DNA of 64,000 nucleotides from Streptomyces sp. STR69 (GCF_024519455.1 NZ_JALJRY010000008.1:194132-258131); one strand, 5' to 3'; counted from the first letter of the stretch, positions 25,089 through 34,265 are shown. A program made the numbers and translations. Notes: generated by a model not told the origin, from the letters alone.

Positions 25089-25726
25089 TGTGCGCTGTGG
25101 ATGCTGCGAACGGCGACAACGGACAGCGACCGACCAGAACGGGCCGGCCGCCCGCGACCTCGCGGGCCGTCCTCGAACGGGTGGGCTTCGAGTTGTTCGC
25201 GGGGCGCGGCTTCGACCGTACGACCGTCGACGACATCGCCGCCGCGGCAGGCATCGGCCGCCGCACCTTCTTCCGCTACTTCGCCTCCAAGAACGACCTG
25301 GTGTGGGGCGACTTCGCGGCCGAACTGGTCAAGCTCGACGCCCTGTTGGCGGCCACCGATCCGGCCGTCCCGATGATGGACGCGCTGCGCGGCGCGGTCG
25401 TGGAGTTCAACCGCTTCGACCCGGCGGTGGTGCCCTGGCACCGGCAGCGCATGGCGCTCATCCTGCGGGTCCCGACACTGCAGGCCGACTCGACCGTGCG
25501 GTACGCGTCGTGGCGGACACTCGTCACGGAGTTCGCCGCCCGGCGCACCGGCCGGGCTACCTCGGACCTGCTGCCCCGGCTGATCGGTCATACCGTCCTC
25601 GCCGCGTGCATCGCCGCCTACGAACACTGGCTGACCGACGAACAGGCAAGCCTGGGGGACCTGTTGGACCAGGGCCTGCGGCAACTCGCGGCGGGTTTCG
25701 AGGGCCCGGCCCCGGCCCTCGCCTGA
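25085..25726 (+). CDS. mftR: TetR family regulator MftR of the mycofactocin locus
   Basis: 213 aa. The TetR helix-turn-helix (TVDDIAAAAGIGRRTFFRYFASKNDLVWGDF) and the following MDALRGAVVEFNRFDPAVVP and LQADSTVRYASWR match my memory of MftR proteins closely. MftR represses mycofactocin genes, with acyl-CoA as reported effector in mycobacteria. The ATG at 25085 overlaps the upstream stop by 4 nt; ATG 25088 and GTG 25097 are alternatives, and none has a clear ribosome site, as expected for a coupled gene. Its probable operator is the GACCGGTCGGT site in the mftG/mftA promoter. Confidence 0.85.
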   Translation: MMCAVDAANGDNGQRPTRTGRPPATSRAVLERVGFELFAGRGFDRTTVDDIAAAAGIGRRTFFRYFASKNDLVWGDFAAELVKLDALLAATDPAVPMMDALRGAVVEFNRFDPAVVPWHRQRMALILRVPTLQADSTVRYASWRTLVTEFAARRTGRATSDLLPRLIGHTVLAACIAAYEHWLTDEQASLGDLLDQGLRQLAAGFEGPAPALA

Positions 25727-25740
25727 TCCGTCGATCCGTG

Positions 25741-27285
25741 TCACGGCAGGGCGCGCCGCATGGCGTCGGCGACGAGTTCGCCGATGAGCACGGCGGTGGC
25801 CGCCGGGCCGCGCAGCGGCGGAGTCGGCAGGATCGACGTGTCCGCGACGCGCAGGCCCAACACACCGTGCACACGCCCGTAGTGGTCGACCGCGGCCCCG
25901 GGATCGTCGGCCGGGCCCATGGGAACCGTGCCGCAGGTGTGGTGCGAGGTGCCGAGCCGCGCCTTGATCCACCGGTCGAGCAGCTCGTCGTCCGCCAGCA
26001 CGTCCGGCCCCGGTTCCACGAGCCCGCGCGACACCTCTTCGAACGCGTCGGTGGCGACCAACGCGGCCGTGGCACGGGCCACTTCGCGCAGCCGCCGCCG
26101 GTCCTCGCCGGTCGCCAGATAGCCGTAGTCGATACGCGGGGGAGTGGCGGCGTCGGCGGACAGCGTGCGCAGTCGGCCGCCGAGCCGGGGCGACTGGACG
26201 GACGCCAGGAACGCGAGGGGCGCGCCGGGGACCGTCACGGTGCCACCGGTCAGGCCCGCCATCGGGACGAGTGACTGAAGTATCTCCAGGTCGCCCGGGT
26301 GGCCGCCGTCCGACGCGGACAGATGGAGACATCCGCCGAGCCAGGAGTCGGCGGGTGCGGGCACCGGCCGCCGGGGCAGCCACTCCAGGACCAACTGCGG
26401 ATGGTCACCGAACCGGGCTCCTACAGCAGGGGAGTCGACGGTCGTCGCAACGCCGAGGCGCGCCAACTCCTCGCACGGTCCGATGCCCGACAGATGCAGC
26501 AGGTGCGCGGAGCCGAACGCCCCTGCGCACAGCACGACTTCGCCGCACTCCACCGTCGTACGACGCCCGTCGCGCTCGACGACGACACCCCTCGCCCGGC
26601 CCCGCTCGACGACCACCTGAGTCACCGAACTACCGCCCGTGACCGTCAGGTTGGGGCGATCGAGTGCGCCCAGCAGATAGCCGACGCCGGTGTTGACACG
26701 CACCCCGTCCACGACGTTGGACGGTACCGGCCCGAACCCGGGTCTGCCCTGGGCGTTCTTGTCGGGCTGCTCGGGAAAGCCCAACTCCCGTGCGGCTGAC
26801 CGGAATGCCACAGCGGCGGGATGCCGCAGGTCCGTACGCCGGATCCGTACCGGACCCTCGGCGCCGTGCGACTCGTCCTCGCCGTAGTCGAGGTCTGCCT
26901 CCAGGGAACGCAGCAGCGGAAGCACGCGCTCGTACGACCAGGCAGCACCTCCCACCGCCGACCACCGCTCGAAGTCCTCGCGCCGGGCCCGGACGAAGTA
27001 GCCGCCGTTGACGGTGGTCGACCCGCCGAGAACGCGCCCCCGCGCGACTGTGTAGGGCCGCTGCGGCGTGAGGTGGACGGCATACGGCTGGACGGCGGGA
27101 TGTCCGGGCTGCGCACCCGGCACGAGTCGCGCGTCCAGCAACTCATGTGCGAAACCCGGACGTTGGCGCGGCACGGGCCCCGCCTCCAGCACCAGCACAC
27201 TGCGGTCGGAGTCCTCGCTCAGCCGTGCGGCCAGGGGAGCTCCGCTGCCGCCCGCCCCGACGACGATGACGTCCGGGCGGCTCAA
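25741..27285 (-). CDS. mftG: MftG, mycofactocin-associated GMC oxidoreductase
   Basis: 514-aa flavoprotein of the glucose-methanol-choline family. FAD-binding VIVVGAGGSGAPLAARL at the N-terminus, the GMC signature GRVLGGSTTVNGGYFVRA, CAGAFGSAHLL, and the C-terminal active-site region GTSHHTCGTVPMG and LPTPPLRGPAATAVLIGE. MftG is understood to re-oxidise mycofactocinol and deliver electrons to the respiratory chain. Unusually, it lies between mftR and mftA and faces the opposite way, convergent to mftR and divergent from mftA, instead of ending the operon. Confidence 0.88.
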   Translation of the reverse strand: MSRPDVIVVGAGGSGAPLAARLSEDSDRSVLVLEAGPVPRQRPGFAHELLDARLVPGAQPGHPAVQPYAVHLTPQRPYTVARGRVLGGSTTVNGGYFVRARREDFERWSAVGGAAWSYERVLPLLRSLEADLDYGEDESHGAEGPVRIRRTDLRHPAAVAFRSAARELGFPEQPDKNAQGRPGFGPVPSNVVDGVRVNTGVGYLLGALDRPNLTVTGGSSVTQVVVERGRARGVVVERDGRRTTVECGEVVLCAGAFGSAHLLHLSGIGPCEELARLGVATTVDSPAVGARFGDHPQLVLEWLPRRPVPAPADSWLGGCLHLSASDGGHPGDLEILQSLVPMAGLTGGTVTVPGAPLAFLASVQSPRLGGRLRTLSADAATPPRIDYGYLATGEDRRRLREVARATAALVATDAFEEVSRGLVEPGPDVLADDELLDRWIKARLGTSHHTCGTVPMGPADDPGAAVDHYGRVHGVLGLRVADTSILPTPPLRGPAATAVLIGELVADAMRRALP

Positions 27286-27307
27286 CCGGACCTCGGCGCC
27301 GATATAG

Positions 27308-27318
27308 ACCGACCGGTC
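27308..27318. promoter_or_regulatory. Candidate MftR operator in the mftG/mftA divergent promoter
   Basis: ACCGACCGGTC on the plus strand (GACCGGTCGGT on minus), containing the palindrome CGACCGGTCG at 27310-27319. On the minus strand a TATATC -10-like element follows at 27306-27301, just before the mftG start. The same 11-mer occurs at 41995-42005. Confidence 0.55.
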
Positions 27319-27420
27319 GAAAGAATCATGGTGACTTCCTCTTCACTTTCGGCACCGGGTGCCATTACTGTCGACGGCGCAGCCGCCCGTATGCCCAGCC
27401 GGATGCCCAGGGAGAGTCGC

Positions 27421-27558
27421 ATGAACGAGCTCCACTCCGTACCGACCGTCCCGGCCAACGAGAACAGGGCCGAAGAACCCGTCACGGAACAGCAGTTGAT
27501 CGAGGCCGACGACCTCATCGAGGAGATCTCCATCGACGGCATGTGCGGTGTCTACTAA
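27421..27558 (+). CDS. mftA: Mycofactocin precursor peptide MftA
   Basis: 45-aa RiPP precursor. The acidic leader (EEPVTEQQLIEADDLIEEI) is bound by MftB, and the conserved core ends IDGMCGVY. MftC decarboxylates the C-terminal Tyr and cross-links it to the penultimate Val; MftE then releases the Val-Tyr-derived unit. The ATG at 27421 follows GGGAGA; an upstream in-frame ATG (27391) has poorer support and is not family-like. First gene of the mftABCDEF run. Confidence 0.95.
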   Translation: MNELHSVPTVPANENRAEEPVTEQQLIEADDLIEEISIDGMCGVY

Positions 27559-27567
27559 GCCGCCCGC

Positions 27568-27843
27568 ATGACCGCGCCGACCCTCGACCGCGCCCTCGGC
27601 CTGCACCCCCAAGTCTCGGTACGCCCGGAACCGTTCGGCGCGCTGCTCTACCACTTCGGGACCCGCAGGCTGACGTTCCTCAAGGATCGCAGACTCCTGG
27701 CCGTCGTCGAGTCCCTCGCGGACGCCCCCACGGCCCGCGCCGCCTGCCTCGCGGCCGGTGTGCCGGAGGCCGAACTACCGCGCTACGACAGGGCGTTGGC
27801 AGCCCTCGCCGAGTCATCGATGCTCGTCGGAAGGACCCCATGA
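27568..27843 (+). CDS. mftB: Mycofactocin precursor chaperone MftB
   Basis: 91 aa, a PqqD-like peptide-recognition protein that binds MftA and presents it to MftC. Family-like features are HPQVSVRPEPFGALLYHFGTR, RLTFLKDRRLLAVVESL and a C-terminal YDRALAALAESSML. It begins 9 nt after mftA and overlaps mftC by 4 nt (ATGA), consistent with one transcript. Confidence 0.92.
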   Translation: MTAPTLDRALGLHPQVSVRPEPFGALLYHFGTRRLTFLKDRRLLAVVESLADAPTARAACLAAGVPEAELPRYDRALAALAESSMLVGRTP

Positions 27844-29048
27844 CCGCCACCGCCGCCGGAACACGGCTGGTCGACCTCTTCGAATCCGGACTCGACGCGC
27901 CGATCTGCCTCACCTGGGAACTGACCTACGCCTGCAATCTGGCCTGCGCCCACTGCCTCTCCAGCTCCGGCCGCCGCGACCCGCGCGAGCTGTCCACCGC
28001 CGAAGCCAAGGCGGTCATCGACGAGTTGGAGGCCATGCAGGTCTTCTACGTCAACATCGGCGGCGGAGAGCCCACCGTCCGCGCCGACTTCTGGGAACTC
28101 CTCGACTACGCCACCGCCCACCACGTCGGCGTGAAGTTCTCCACCAACGGCGTCCGCATCACCCCCGAAGCCGCCCGCCGACTCGCCGCCAACGACTACG
28201 TGGACGTACAGATCTCCCTCGACGGCGCGACCGCGGACGTCAACGACGCGGTGCGCGGCCCGGGTTCGTACGACACGGCGATCAAGGCCATGGAACACCT
28301 CTCCGCCGCAGGCATGCGCAACTTCAAGCTCTCCGTCGTCTGCCCCCGCCACAACATCCCCCAACTGGACGAGTTCAAGGCCCTCGCCGACCACTACGGC
28401 GCCCAACTCCGCCTGACCCGACTGCGCCCCTCGGGGCGCGGAGCCGACGTCTGGGACGAACTCCACCCGACCGCAGGCCAGCAACGCGAGCTGTACGACT
28501 GGCTGTTGGCGCACGGCGACAAGGTGCTCACCGGCGACTCCTTCTTCCACCTCTCCGCCTATGGCGAGCCGCTACCCGGCCTCAACCTGTGCGGCGCCGG
28601 ACGCGTGGTCTGCCTGATCGACCCGGTCGGCGACGTCTACGCCTGCCCGTTCGCCATCCACGACGAATTCCTCGCGGGCAACGTCCGCGCTCCCGGCGGC
28701 TTCACCGAGGTGTGGCGCGGCTCGGAACTCTTCGCACGGCTGCGCACCCCCCAGCACGGCGGAGCCTGCGCCTCCTGCGCGTTCTACGACACCTGCAAGG
28801 GCGGCTGTATGGCCGCCAAGTTCTTCACCGGCCTGCCCCTGGACGGCCCCGACCCGGAGTGCGTGCAGGGCTACGGCGAACAGGAACTCGCCAAGCGCGC
28901 CGACGACCGGACGGACCTCCCCAAGCCGTCCGGCGACCACTCCCGCCGCCGGCCCGTGGACCTGGTCCTCACCCGACGCCGAGGCCCGGAACGGCCCCCG
29001 GTCGGCGACTGCGCCGAGGACCCTTTGGCCGGGCTGCGCCTCACCTAG
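27840..29048 (+). CDS. mftC: Mycofactocin radical SAM maturase MftC
   Basis: 402-aa radical S-adenosylmethionine enzyme. The SAM cluster motif is Cys32-x3-Cys36-x2-Cys39 (YACNLACAHC), followed by NIGGGEPTVR. A C-terminal SPASM domain supplies the auxiliary cluster ligands (CGAGRVVCLIDPVGDVYACPF, then CASCAFYDTCKGGC). It catalyses oxidative decarboxylation and then cyclisation of the Val-Tyr end of MftA. The start overlaps mftB by 4 nt. The last 35 residues are Arg/Pro-rich and probably disordered. Confidence 0.96.
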   Translation: MTATAAGTRLVDLFESGLDAPICLTWELTYACNLACAHCLSSSGRRDPRELSTAEAKAVIDELEAMQVFYVNIGGGEPTVRADFWELLDYATAHHVGVKFSTNGVRITPEAARRLAANDYVDVQISLDGATADVNDAVRGPGSYDTAIKAMEHLSAAGMRNFKLSVVCPRHNIPQLDEFKALADHYGAQLRLTRLRPSGRGADVWDELHPTAGQQRELYDWLLAHGDKVLTGDSFFHLSAYGEPLPGLNLCGAGRVVCLIDPVGDVYACPFAIHDEFLAGNVRAPGGFTEVWRGSELFARLRTPQHGGACASCAFYDTCKGGCMAAKFFTGLPLDGPDPECVQGYGEQELAKRADDRTDLPKPSGDHSRRRPVDLVLTRRRGPERPPVGDCAEDPLAGLRLT

Positions 29049-29071
29049 AACTCAAGAGAAGAGAACACGTC

Positions 29072-30295
29072 ATGGGCGGGAACCCCTGGTTCGAGACGGT
29101 CGCCGAAGCGCAGCGCCGGGCGAAGAAACGGCTGCCGAGCACGGTCTACGGCGCGCTCGTCGCGGGCTCGGAACGCGGCCGTACGATCGACGACAACACG
29201 GCGGCCTTCGCCGAACTGGGCTTCGCGCCCAAGGTGGTCGGCCACCACGCGGAGCGGGATCTGTCCACGACCGTACTCGGGATACCCACCGCGTTCCCGG
29301 TGCTCATCTCGCCGACCGGGGTGCAGGCGGTGGACCCCGAGGGTGAGGTCGCCGTGGCTCGCGCGGCGGCGAGCCGGGGTGTCGTCATGGGGCTGAGTTC
29401 CTTTGCCAGCAAGGCAGTTGAAGAGGTCGCCGCCGCGCAGCCGGACTTCTTCTACCAGCTGTACTGGAGCGGTACGCGCGCGACGATGGTGCAGCGCATG
29501 GACCGGGCCAGGGCGGCCGGTGCCAAGGCCCTCATCGTCACCCTCGACTGGTCCTTCTCGCACGGCCGGGACTGGGGGAGCCCCGCCATCCCGGACCGGC
29601 TCGACCTGAAGACCATGCTGCGGTTCGCACCCGATGTGCTGCCCCACCCCGGCTGGCTGCTCCGGTTCGCCAGGTCCCGCCGCCTGCCCGACCTTTCGGT
29701 CCCCAACCTGCGGCCCCCGGGCGGCGAGGCCCCCACCTTCTTCGGCGCCTACGGAGAATGGATGCAGACCACACCCCCGACCTGGGAGGACGTGGCGTGG
29801 CTGCGCACGGAGTGGGGCGGGCCCTTCCTGCTCAAGGGAGTCACTCGCGTGGACGACGCCAAGCGGGCCGTCGACGCCGGAGTGTCCGCGCTCTCCGTCT
29901 CCAACCACGGCGGCAACAACCTCGACACCACCCCCGCCACCATCCGGGTGCTCCCCGCCGTCGCGGACGCGGTCGGCGACCAGATCGAAGTCCTCCTGGA
30001 CGGCGGCGTCCGCCGGGGCGGTGATGTCGCCAAGGCCCTCGCCCTCGGCGCCCGCGCCGTCCTGATCGGCCGCGCCTATCTGTGGGGCCTGGCGGCCAAC
30101 GGACAGGCCGGAGTTGAGAACGTCCTGGACATCCTGCGCGGCGGACTCGACTCGGCGGTGCTGGGCCTTGGGCACTCCTCCGTCCACGAGCTGTCGCCCG
30201 ACGACCTGGTGATACCGCCGGGCTTTCTCCTGGAACTGGGTGGCAGTTCCGACCTCTCCGGCCACGACACCCCGGCCCCGGCCGCCCGAGCATGA
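29072..30295 (+). CDS. mftD: Mycofactocin biosynthesis FMN-dependent deaminase MftD
   Basis: 407-aa FMN enzyme of the lactate dehydrogenase/glycolate oxidase fold. Visible: SPTGVQAVDPEGEVAVARAA, FYQLYWSG, ALIVTLDWSF, SVSNHGGNNLDTTPATI with the catalytic His, and LLDGGVRRGGDVAKALALGA for FMN phosphate binding. MftD oxidatively deaminates the MftE product to the redox-active alpha-keto amide. It follows mftC by 23 nt with AAGAGAAGAGAA upstream of its ATG. Confidence 0.94.
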   Translation: MGGNPWFETVAEAQRRAKKRLPSTVYGALVAGSERGRTIDDNTAAFAELGFAPKVVGHHAERDLSTTVLGIPTAFPVLISPTGVQAVDPEGEVAVARAAASRGVVMGLSSFASKAVEEVAAAQPDFFYQLYWSGTRATMVQRMDRARAAGAKALIVTLDWSFSHGRDWGSPAIPDRLDLKTMLRFAPDVLPHPGWLLRFARSRRLPDLSVPNLRPPGGEAPTFFGAYGEWMQTTPPTWEDVAWLRTEWGGPFLLKGVTRVDDAKRAVDAGVSALSVSNHGGNNLDTTPATIRVLPAVADAVGDQIEVLLDGGVRRGGDVAKALALGARAVLIGRAYLWGLAANGQAGVENVLDILRGGLDSAVLGLGHSSVHELSPDDLVIPPGFLLELGGSSDLSGHDTPAPAARA

Positions 30296-31026
30296 CCGGC
30301 GACAGCGCGACCGAACTGGCTCACACGGCTTGGCCGGACGTGCCGCCCGACGCGCTCGTCCTGCTGCCGGTCGGCTCCACCGAACAGCACGGCCCGCATC
30401 TGCCGCTCGACACGGACAGCGTGATCGCCCACGCAGTCGCCCGGAGAGCCGCAACTGCCCTGCCCGGCACGCTGGTTGCACCGACGCTGCCCTACGGAGC
30501 CAGCGGCGAACACGCGGGCTTCCCCGGAACCGTCTCGATCGGCCACGAGGCACTGCGTGCGGTACTCGTGGAGTTGGTGCGCTCACTGTCCCTGTGGGCA
30601 GCACGGATCGTCCTCGTCAACGGCCACGGCGGCAACACCGCCACCCTCGACACCACCGTCCGCCTGCTGCGCGCCGAAGGCCACGACGTGGCCTGGACCG
30701 GCTGCTCCGTACTCGGGGGCGATGCGCACGCCGGCCGTGCGGAGACCTCGGTGATGCTCCATCTCGCTCCGGAACGCGTGCGGTTGGCGGCGGCTGTCAC
30801 CGGCGACACCCGGCCGCTGTCCGTCCTCCTCCCGGAGCTGATGGCTCACGGCGTCCACGCGATCTCACCGTCCGGCGTCCTCGGCGACCCGACCGGCGCC
30901 ACGGCGAAGGAGGGCCGTACGGCCATGGACGCGATGGTGTCGGCCGCGGTCCGGCGGATCGCCGCCTGGGGTGTGGACGACCGGGGCCGCCTCACCGAGC
31001 CGGTTCACGAGGCCGTACGGCCATGA
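30292..31026 (+). CDS. mftE: Mycofactocin precursor peptidase MftE
   Basis: 244 aa, creatininase-family metalloprotease. Metal-ligand motifs are PVGSTEQHGPHLPLDTD near residue 25, VNGHGGNTATLD, DAHAGRAETSVMLHL and the C-terminal GDPTGATAKEG. It cuts the modified MftA to free the Val-Tyr-derived core. It overlaps mftD by 4 nt and mftF by 4 nt. Confidence 0.94.
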   Translation: MTGDSATELAHTAWPDVPPDALVLLPVGSTEQHGPHLPLDTDSVIAHAVARRAATALPGTLVAPTLPYGASGEHAGFPGTVSIGHEALRAVLVELVRSLSLWAARIVLVNGHGGNTATLDTTVRLLRAEGHDVAWTGCSVLGGDAHAGRAETSVMLHLAPERVRLAAAVTGDTRPLSVLLPELMAHGVHAISPSGVLGDPTGATAKEGRTAMDAMVSAAVRRIAAWGVDDRGRLTEPVHEAVRP

Positions 31027-32408
31027 CCCTGCCCGTCGGCTTTCTGGTCGAACTCGACCGGCACACCCGGATCGTGGACGGCGGCCGGGCTCTCGTCGGC
31101 GGCTTCCCGACCCGGCTGATCCGGCTTACCCCACGGGCCCAACGGCTTTTCACCGGGCGGACGTTGAACGTGCGGGACGCGGCGGGCGCGCTGCTCGCGG
31201 ACCGGCTGCTCGACCTCGGGATGGCCAATCCGGTCGTCGGCGCACTGCCTCCGCCCGCCGACTCCCGGTACACCGTGGTAGTACCGGTCCGCGACCGACC
31301 GCGCCAACTCGCCAGGCTGCTCAGCAGCGTTGGCGGCGGCCGTCCCGTGATCGTGGTCGACGACGCGTCCCGGCACCCGAAGGCCGTGGCCACCGTAGCC
31401 GCCGAACACGGTGCCGAACTCCTTCCCTTGACCACGAACGTCGGCCCGGCCGGTGCCCGCAACGCCGGACTGCGGCTCGTCACGACCCCCTTCGTGGTGT
31501 TCGTCGATTCCGACATCGTGCTGACCCCCGCCACCGTGCCCACCCTGCTCCGGCACTTCGCGGACCCCGCCGTCGCCATGGCCGTACCCCGCATCACCGG
31601 ACTGCCCTCGGCCGCCCCCACCTGGATCGAGCGCTACGAGAACGCCCGCTCCTCCCTCGACCTCGGCGCCCACCCGGCCGGAGTCCGACCCGGCAGCCCC
31701 GTCTCCTGGGCCTCCACCGCCTGCGTCGTGGCGCGGACCGACGACCTGGCGGACGGGTTCGACGAGGGGATGCGGGTCGGCGAGGACGTCGACCTGTGCT
31801 GGCGACTGATCGAGCGGGGCCGCCGGGTGCGCTACGAGCCGGCCGCCGAGGCAGCCCACGAGCACCGGACCCGGGTCGACGACTGGCTGCTGCGCAAGGC
31901 GGTCTACGGCACGGGGGCGCACCCCCTCGCCGAACGTCACCCACGCTTCATCGCCCCCGCCGTGTTCGCCCCGTGGAGCGCGGCACTCGTGACCGCGCTG
32001 CTCGCCCAGCGGCGCTGGTCGGTGCCCGTTGCCGGGGCCGTCCTCGCCGGTGTCACCTACCGGATCGGCCGCAGACTTGGCGACACCCGGGACCGCCACC
32101 GGCTCTCCGCGCGGCTCACGGCCAACGGCGCGCTGGCCGCCCTGGCCCAGACCTCGGCCCTGCTCAACCGGCACTGGTGGCCCCTCACGGTCGTCGGCTG
32201 TGTCGCCTGCCGCAGGGTGCGCCGGGCCGCGGCGGTGGCCGCGCTGGCCGACATCGCCCTGGAGTACCGACGGGACCGGGCCGATCTGGACCCGGTCCGC
32301 TACGGCGTCGCCCGACGCCTCGACGACCTCGCCTACGGGGCGGGCGTCTGGCTGTCCGCCCTCAAGGGACGCTCCACCACCGCGTTGCGGCCTCGCGTCA
32401 CCCGCTGA
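31023..32408 (+). CDS. mftF: Mycofactocin glycosyltransferase MftF
   Basis: 461-aa family 2 glycosyltransferase that adds glucose units to premycofactocin. Signature segments: YTVVVPVRDRPRQLARLL, VIVVDDASRHP, NVGPAGARNAGLRL and FVVFVDSDIVL (nucleotide-sugar DxD), then FDEGMRVGEDVDLCWRL. The C-terminal part has hydrophobic stretches (FAPWSAALVTALLAQ, VPVAGAVLAGVTY) that may associate with the membrane. It is the last gene of the mft run. Confidence 0.93.
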   Translation: MTLPVGFLVELDRHTRIVDGGRALVGGFPTRLIRLTPRAQRLFTGRTLNVRDAAGALLADRLLDLGMANPVVGALPPPADSRYTVVVPVRDRPRQLARLLSSVGGGRPVIVVDDASRHPKAVATVAAEHGAELLPLTTNVGPAGARNAGLRLVTTPFVVFVDSDIVLTPATVPTLLRHFADPAVAMAVPRITGLPSAAPTWIERYENARSSLDLGAHPAGVRPGSPVSWASTACVVARTDDLADGFDEGMRVGEDVDLCWRLIERGRRVRYEPAAEAAHEHRTRVDDWLLRKAVYGTGAHPLAERHPRFIAPAVFAPWSAALVTALLAQRRWSVPVAGAVLAGVTYRIGRRLGDTRDRHRLSARLTANGALAALAQTSALLNRHWWPLTVVGCVACRRVRRAAAVAALADIALEYRRDRADLDPVRYGVARRLDDLAYGAGVWLSALKGRSTTALRPRVTR

Positions 32409-32528
32409 TCCGCAGTCCCGGTCAGCGGAAACCGGCCGGCGGACGATCGGTTCCGGAAATGACACTGGGATCATCCCGCCGCGTGTGTGCGGCACTTGCG
32501 AGGAACCAGCCAGCAGGAGGTGTGCGGC
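32409..32528. other. Short intergenic region before the monooxygenase genes
   Basis: 120 bp. A 7-bp inverted repeat (CCGCTGA / TCAGCGG) overlaps the mftF stop and could be a weak terminator. ATGA and TCAT half-sites near 32457-32472 flank the likely promoter. No copy of the two shared motifs described elsewhere is present. Confidence 0.35.
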
Positions 32529-33710
32529 GTGACGCACGAAGTGGTCAACCGTGTCGAGGAACTCGGGCCCGAACTGGCCGCACTCGCCGAACAGAACGAG
32601 AAACTGGGCAAGTTGAGCGACCGCACCGTCGAACTGCTCCGCTCCGCGGGGGTGATCCGGCTGCTGCAGCCCAAGGAGTTCGGCGGCTACAGCGCTCACC
32701 CCCGTGACTTCGCCGAAGCGGTGATGGCGGTCGCGCGGTACGACGGAGCGGCGGGCTGGGTGTCCGGTGTGGTCGGCGTACATCCTTGGGAACTGGCCCA
32801 GTTGGACCCCCGGCTCGCGCACGAGGTGTGGGACGACGACCCGGACACCTGGATCGCCTCGCCGTACATGCCCAACGGCATCGCGGAACCCGTGGACGGC
32901 GGATACGTGCTCAGCGGTCGCTGGCCGTTCTCCTCCGGGAGCGACCACTGCAGCTGGGACTTCCTCGGCGCGCTCGTCGGCGACGGCAAGGGGCGGCCGG
33001 CCGGGCCGATCTCCGTACTCCATGTCGTACTACCACGCTCGGACTACGAGATCATCGACGGCACCTGGGACGTCATCGGCCTGGCCGGCACCGGCAGCAA
33101 GGACGTCGTCGTCGACAAGGCGTTCGTCCCCGCCTACCGCACCATCCGGCAGGAGGAGGTCCAGGAGGGCAGCGCCGCCGAGGCGGTCGGACTCACCGAC
33201 ACCCTCTACAAGTTGCCGTTCAGCTCCATGTTCCCGCTCGGGATCACCGCTGCCGTCGTCGGCATCTGCGAGGGCGCCCTCGCACTCCACCTCGACCAGC
33301 AGCGGGACCGGGTCGCCGTGACCGGGGTCCAAGTACGCGACGACCCCTACGTTCTGTACGCCGCCGGGGAGGCCGCGGCGGAGATCGCCGCCTCCCGGGT
33401 CCAACTGATCGACGGCATCAGCCGGTTGTACGACCAGGTCGAGGCCGGAAAGCCCATCACCGTCGAGGACCGCTCCAACGTCCGCCGCAACCAGGTGCGG
33501 TGCGCGTGGCGTGCCGTCGCCGCCCTGGACGAGATCTTCGTCCGCTCCGGCGGCAACGCGATCCGCCGCGGCAACCCGCTCCAGCGGTTCTGGCGGGACG
33601 CGCACGTGGGGCTCCAGCACATGATCCACGTCCCGGGGGCGGCGTATCACGCCAACGCCCTGGCCCAGATGGGACTTGAGCTGCCCGAGCCGATGCGCGT
33701 CCTGATCTGA
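32529..33710 (+). CDS. Flavin-dependent monooxygenase, oxygenase component (HsaA-like)
   Basis: About 393 aa, acyl-CoA-dehydrogenase fold of the group D two-component hydroxylases such as HsaA and HpaB-type enzymes. N-terminal helices (DRTVELLRSAGVIRLLQPKEFGG), the substrate-access VARYDGAAGWVSG, the beta domain with WPFSSGSDHCSWDFLGALV, and the C-terminal helices with GNAIRRGNPLQRFWRDAHVGLQHMIH. It uses reduced FMN/FAD from a reductase, which is the next gene. Aromatic or steroid-ring hydroxylation is the known role of relatives; the substrate here is unknown. GGAGG lies 9 nt before the GTG at 32529. Confidence 0.85.
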   Translation: MTHEVVNRVEELGPELAALAEQNEKLGKLSDRTVELLRSAGVIRLLQPKEFGGYSAHPRDFAEAVMAVARYDGAAGWVSGVVGVHPWELAQLDPRLAHEVWDDDPDTWIASPYMPNGIAEPVDGGYVLSGRWPFSSGSDHCSWDFLGALVGDGKGRPAGPISVLHVVLPRSDYEIIDGTWDVIGLAGTGSKDVVVDKAFVPAYRTIRQEEVQEGSAAEAVGLTDTLYKLPFSSMFPLGITAAVVGICEGALALHLDQQRDRVAVTGVQVRDDPYVLYAAGEAAAEIAASRVQLIDGISRLYDQVEAGKPITVEDRSNVRRNQVRCAWRAVAALDEIFVRSGGNAIRRGNPLQRFWRDAHVGLQHMIHVPGAAYHANALAQMGLELPEPMRVLI

Positions 33711-33746
33711 CGGGACGTCAGGAGAGTGAGCGAGCAAGGAGGGGTC

Positions 33747-34265
33747 GTGTCGGACGTGGTCGAGGGACGCTACTTCCGTGAGGTGCTGGGGCATTTCCCC
33801 ACCAGCGTGGTCGCGATCACCACGACGGACAGCGACCGGCAACCCCGGGGAATGATCGTCGGAACCTTCATGTCCGTGTCCCTGGAACCGCCCCTGGTGT
33901 CCTTCCTGGTGGACGGTTCCTCCAACACCCTGCGGACGATCCGGACGGCCGGGCGGTTCTGCGCCAACGCGCTCGCGGGCAACCAGGAACGCCTGTCCCG
34001 GCGGATGGCCGGCGGCCCGAACCGCTTCGAGGGAACCGACTGGGAGGAATCCCCGCTCGGAAATCCCGTCCTCGCCGGAATCGTCGCATGGGTCGACTGC
34101 ACGGTGGACAAGATCGTCGAACTCGGCGATCACCAACTGGTCGTCGGACGGGTCCGCACGCTCCGCGTCGAGTCGATGAAGACACCACTGCTCTTCTTCC
34201 GCGGTGGATACGGCGACTATCTGTCCAGCGCGGGACTACTGCTGGACAGGCTCGTCGGCTGGTGA
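33747..34265 (+). CDS. Flavin reductase component of the two-component monooxygenase
   Basis: 172 aa, flavin-reductase-like FMN-binding fold (HsaB/HpaC type). Signature: FREVLGHFPTSVVAITTTD, GMIVGTFMSVSLEPPLVSFLVD, FCANALAGNQERLSRRMAG and GDHQLVVGRV. It supplies reduced flavin to the oxygenase 36 nt upstream. The GTG at 33747 follows GGAGGGG; the in-frame GTG at 33726 has a poorer leader. Confidence 0.88.
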   Translation: MSDVVEGRYFREVLGHFPTSVVAITTTDSDRQPRGMIVGTFMSVSLEPPLVSFLVDGSSNTLRTIRTAGRFCANALAGNQERLSRRMAGGPNRFEGTDWEESPLGNPVLAGIVAWVDCTVDKIVELGDHQLVVGRVRTLRVESMKTPLLFFRGGYGDYLSSAGLLLDRLVGW

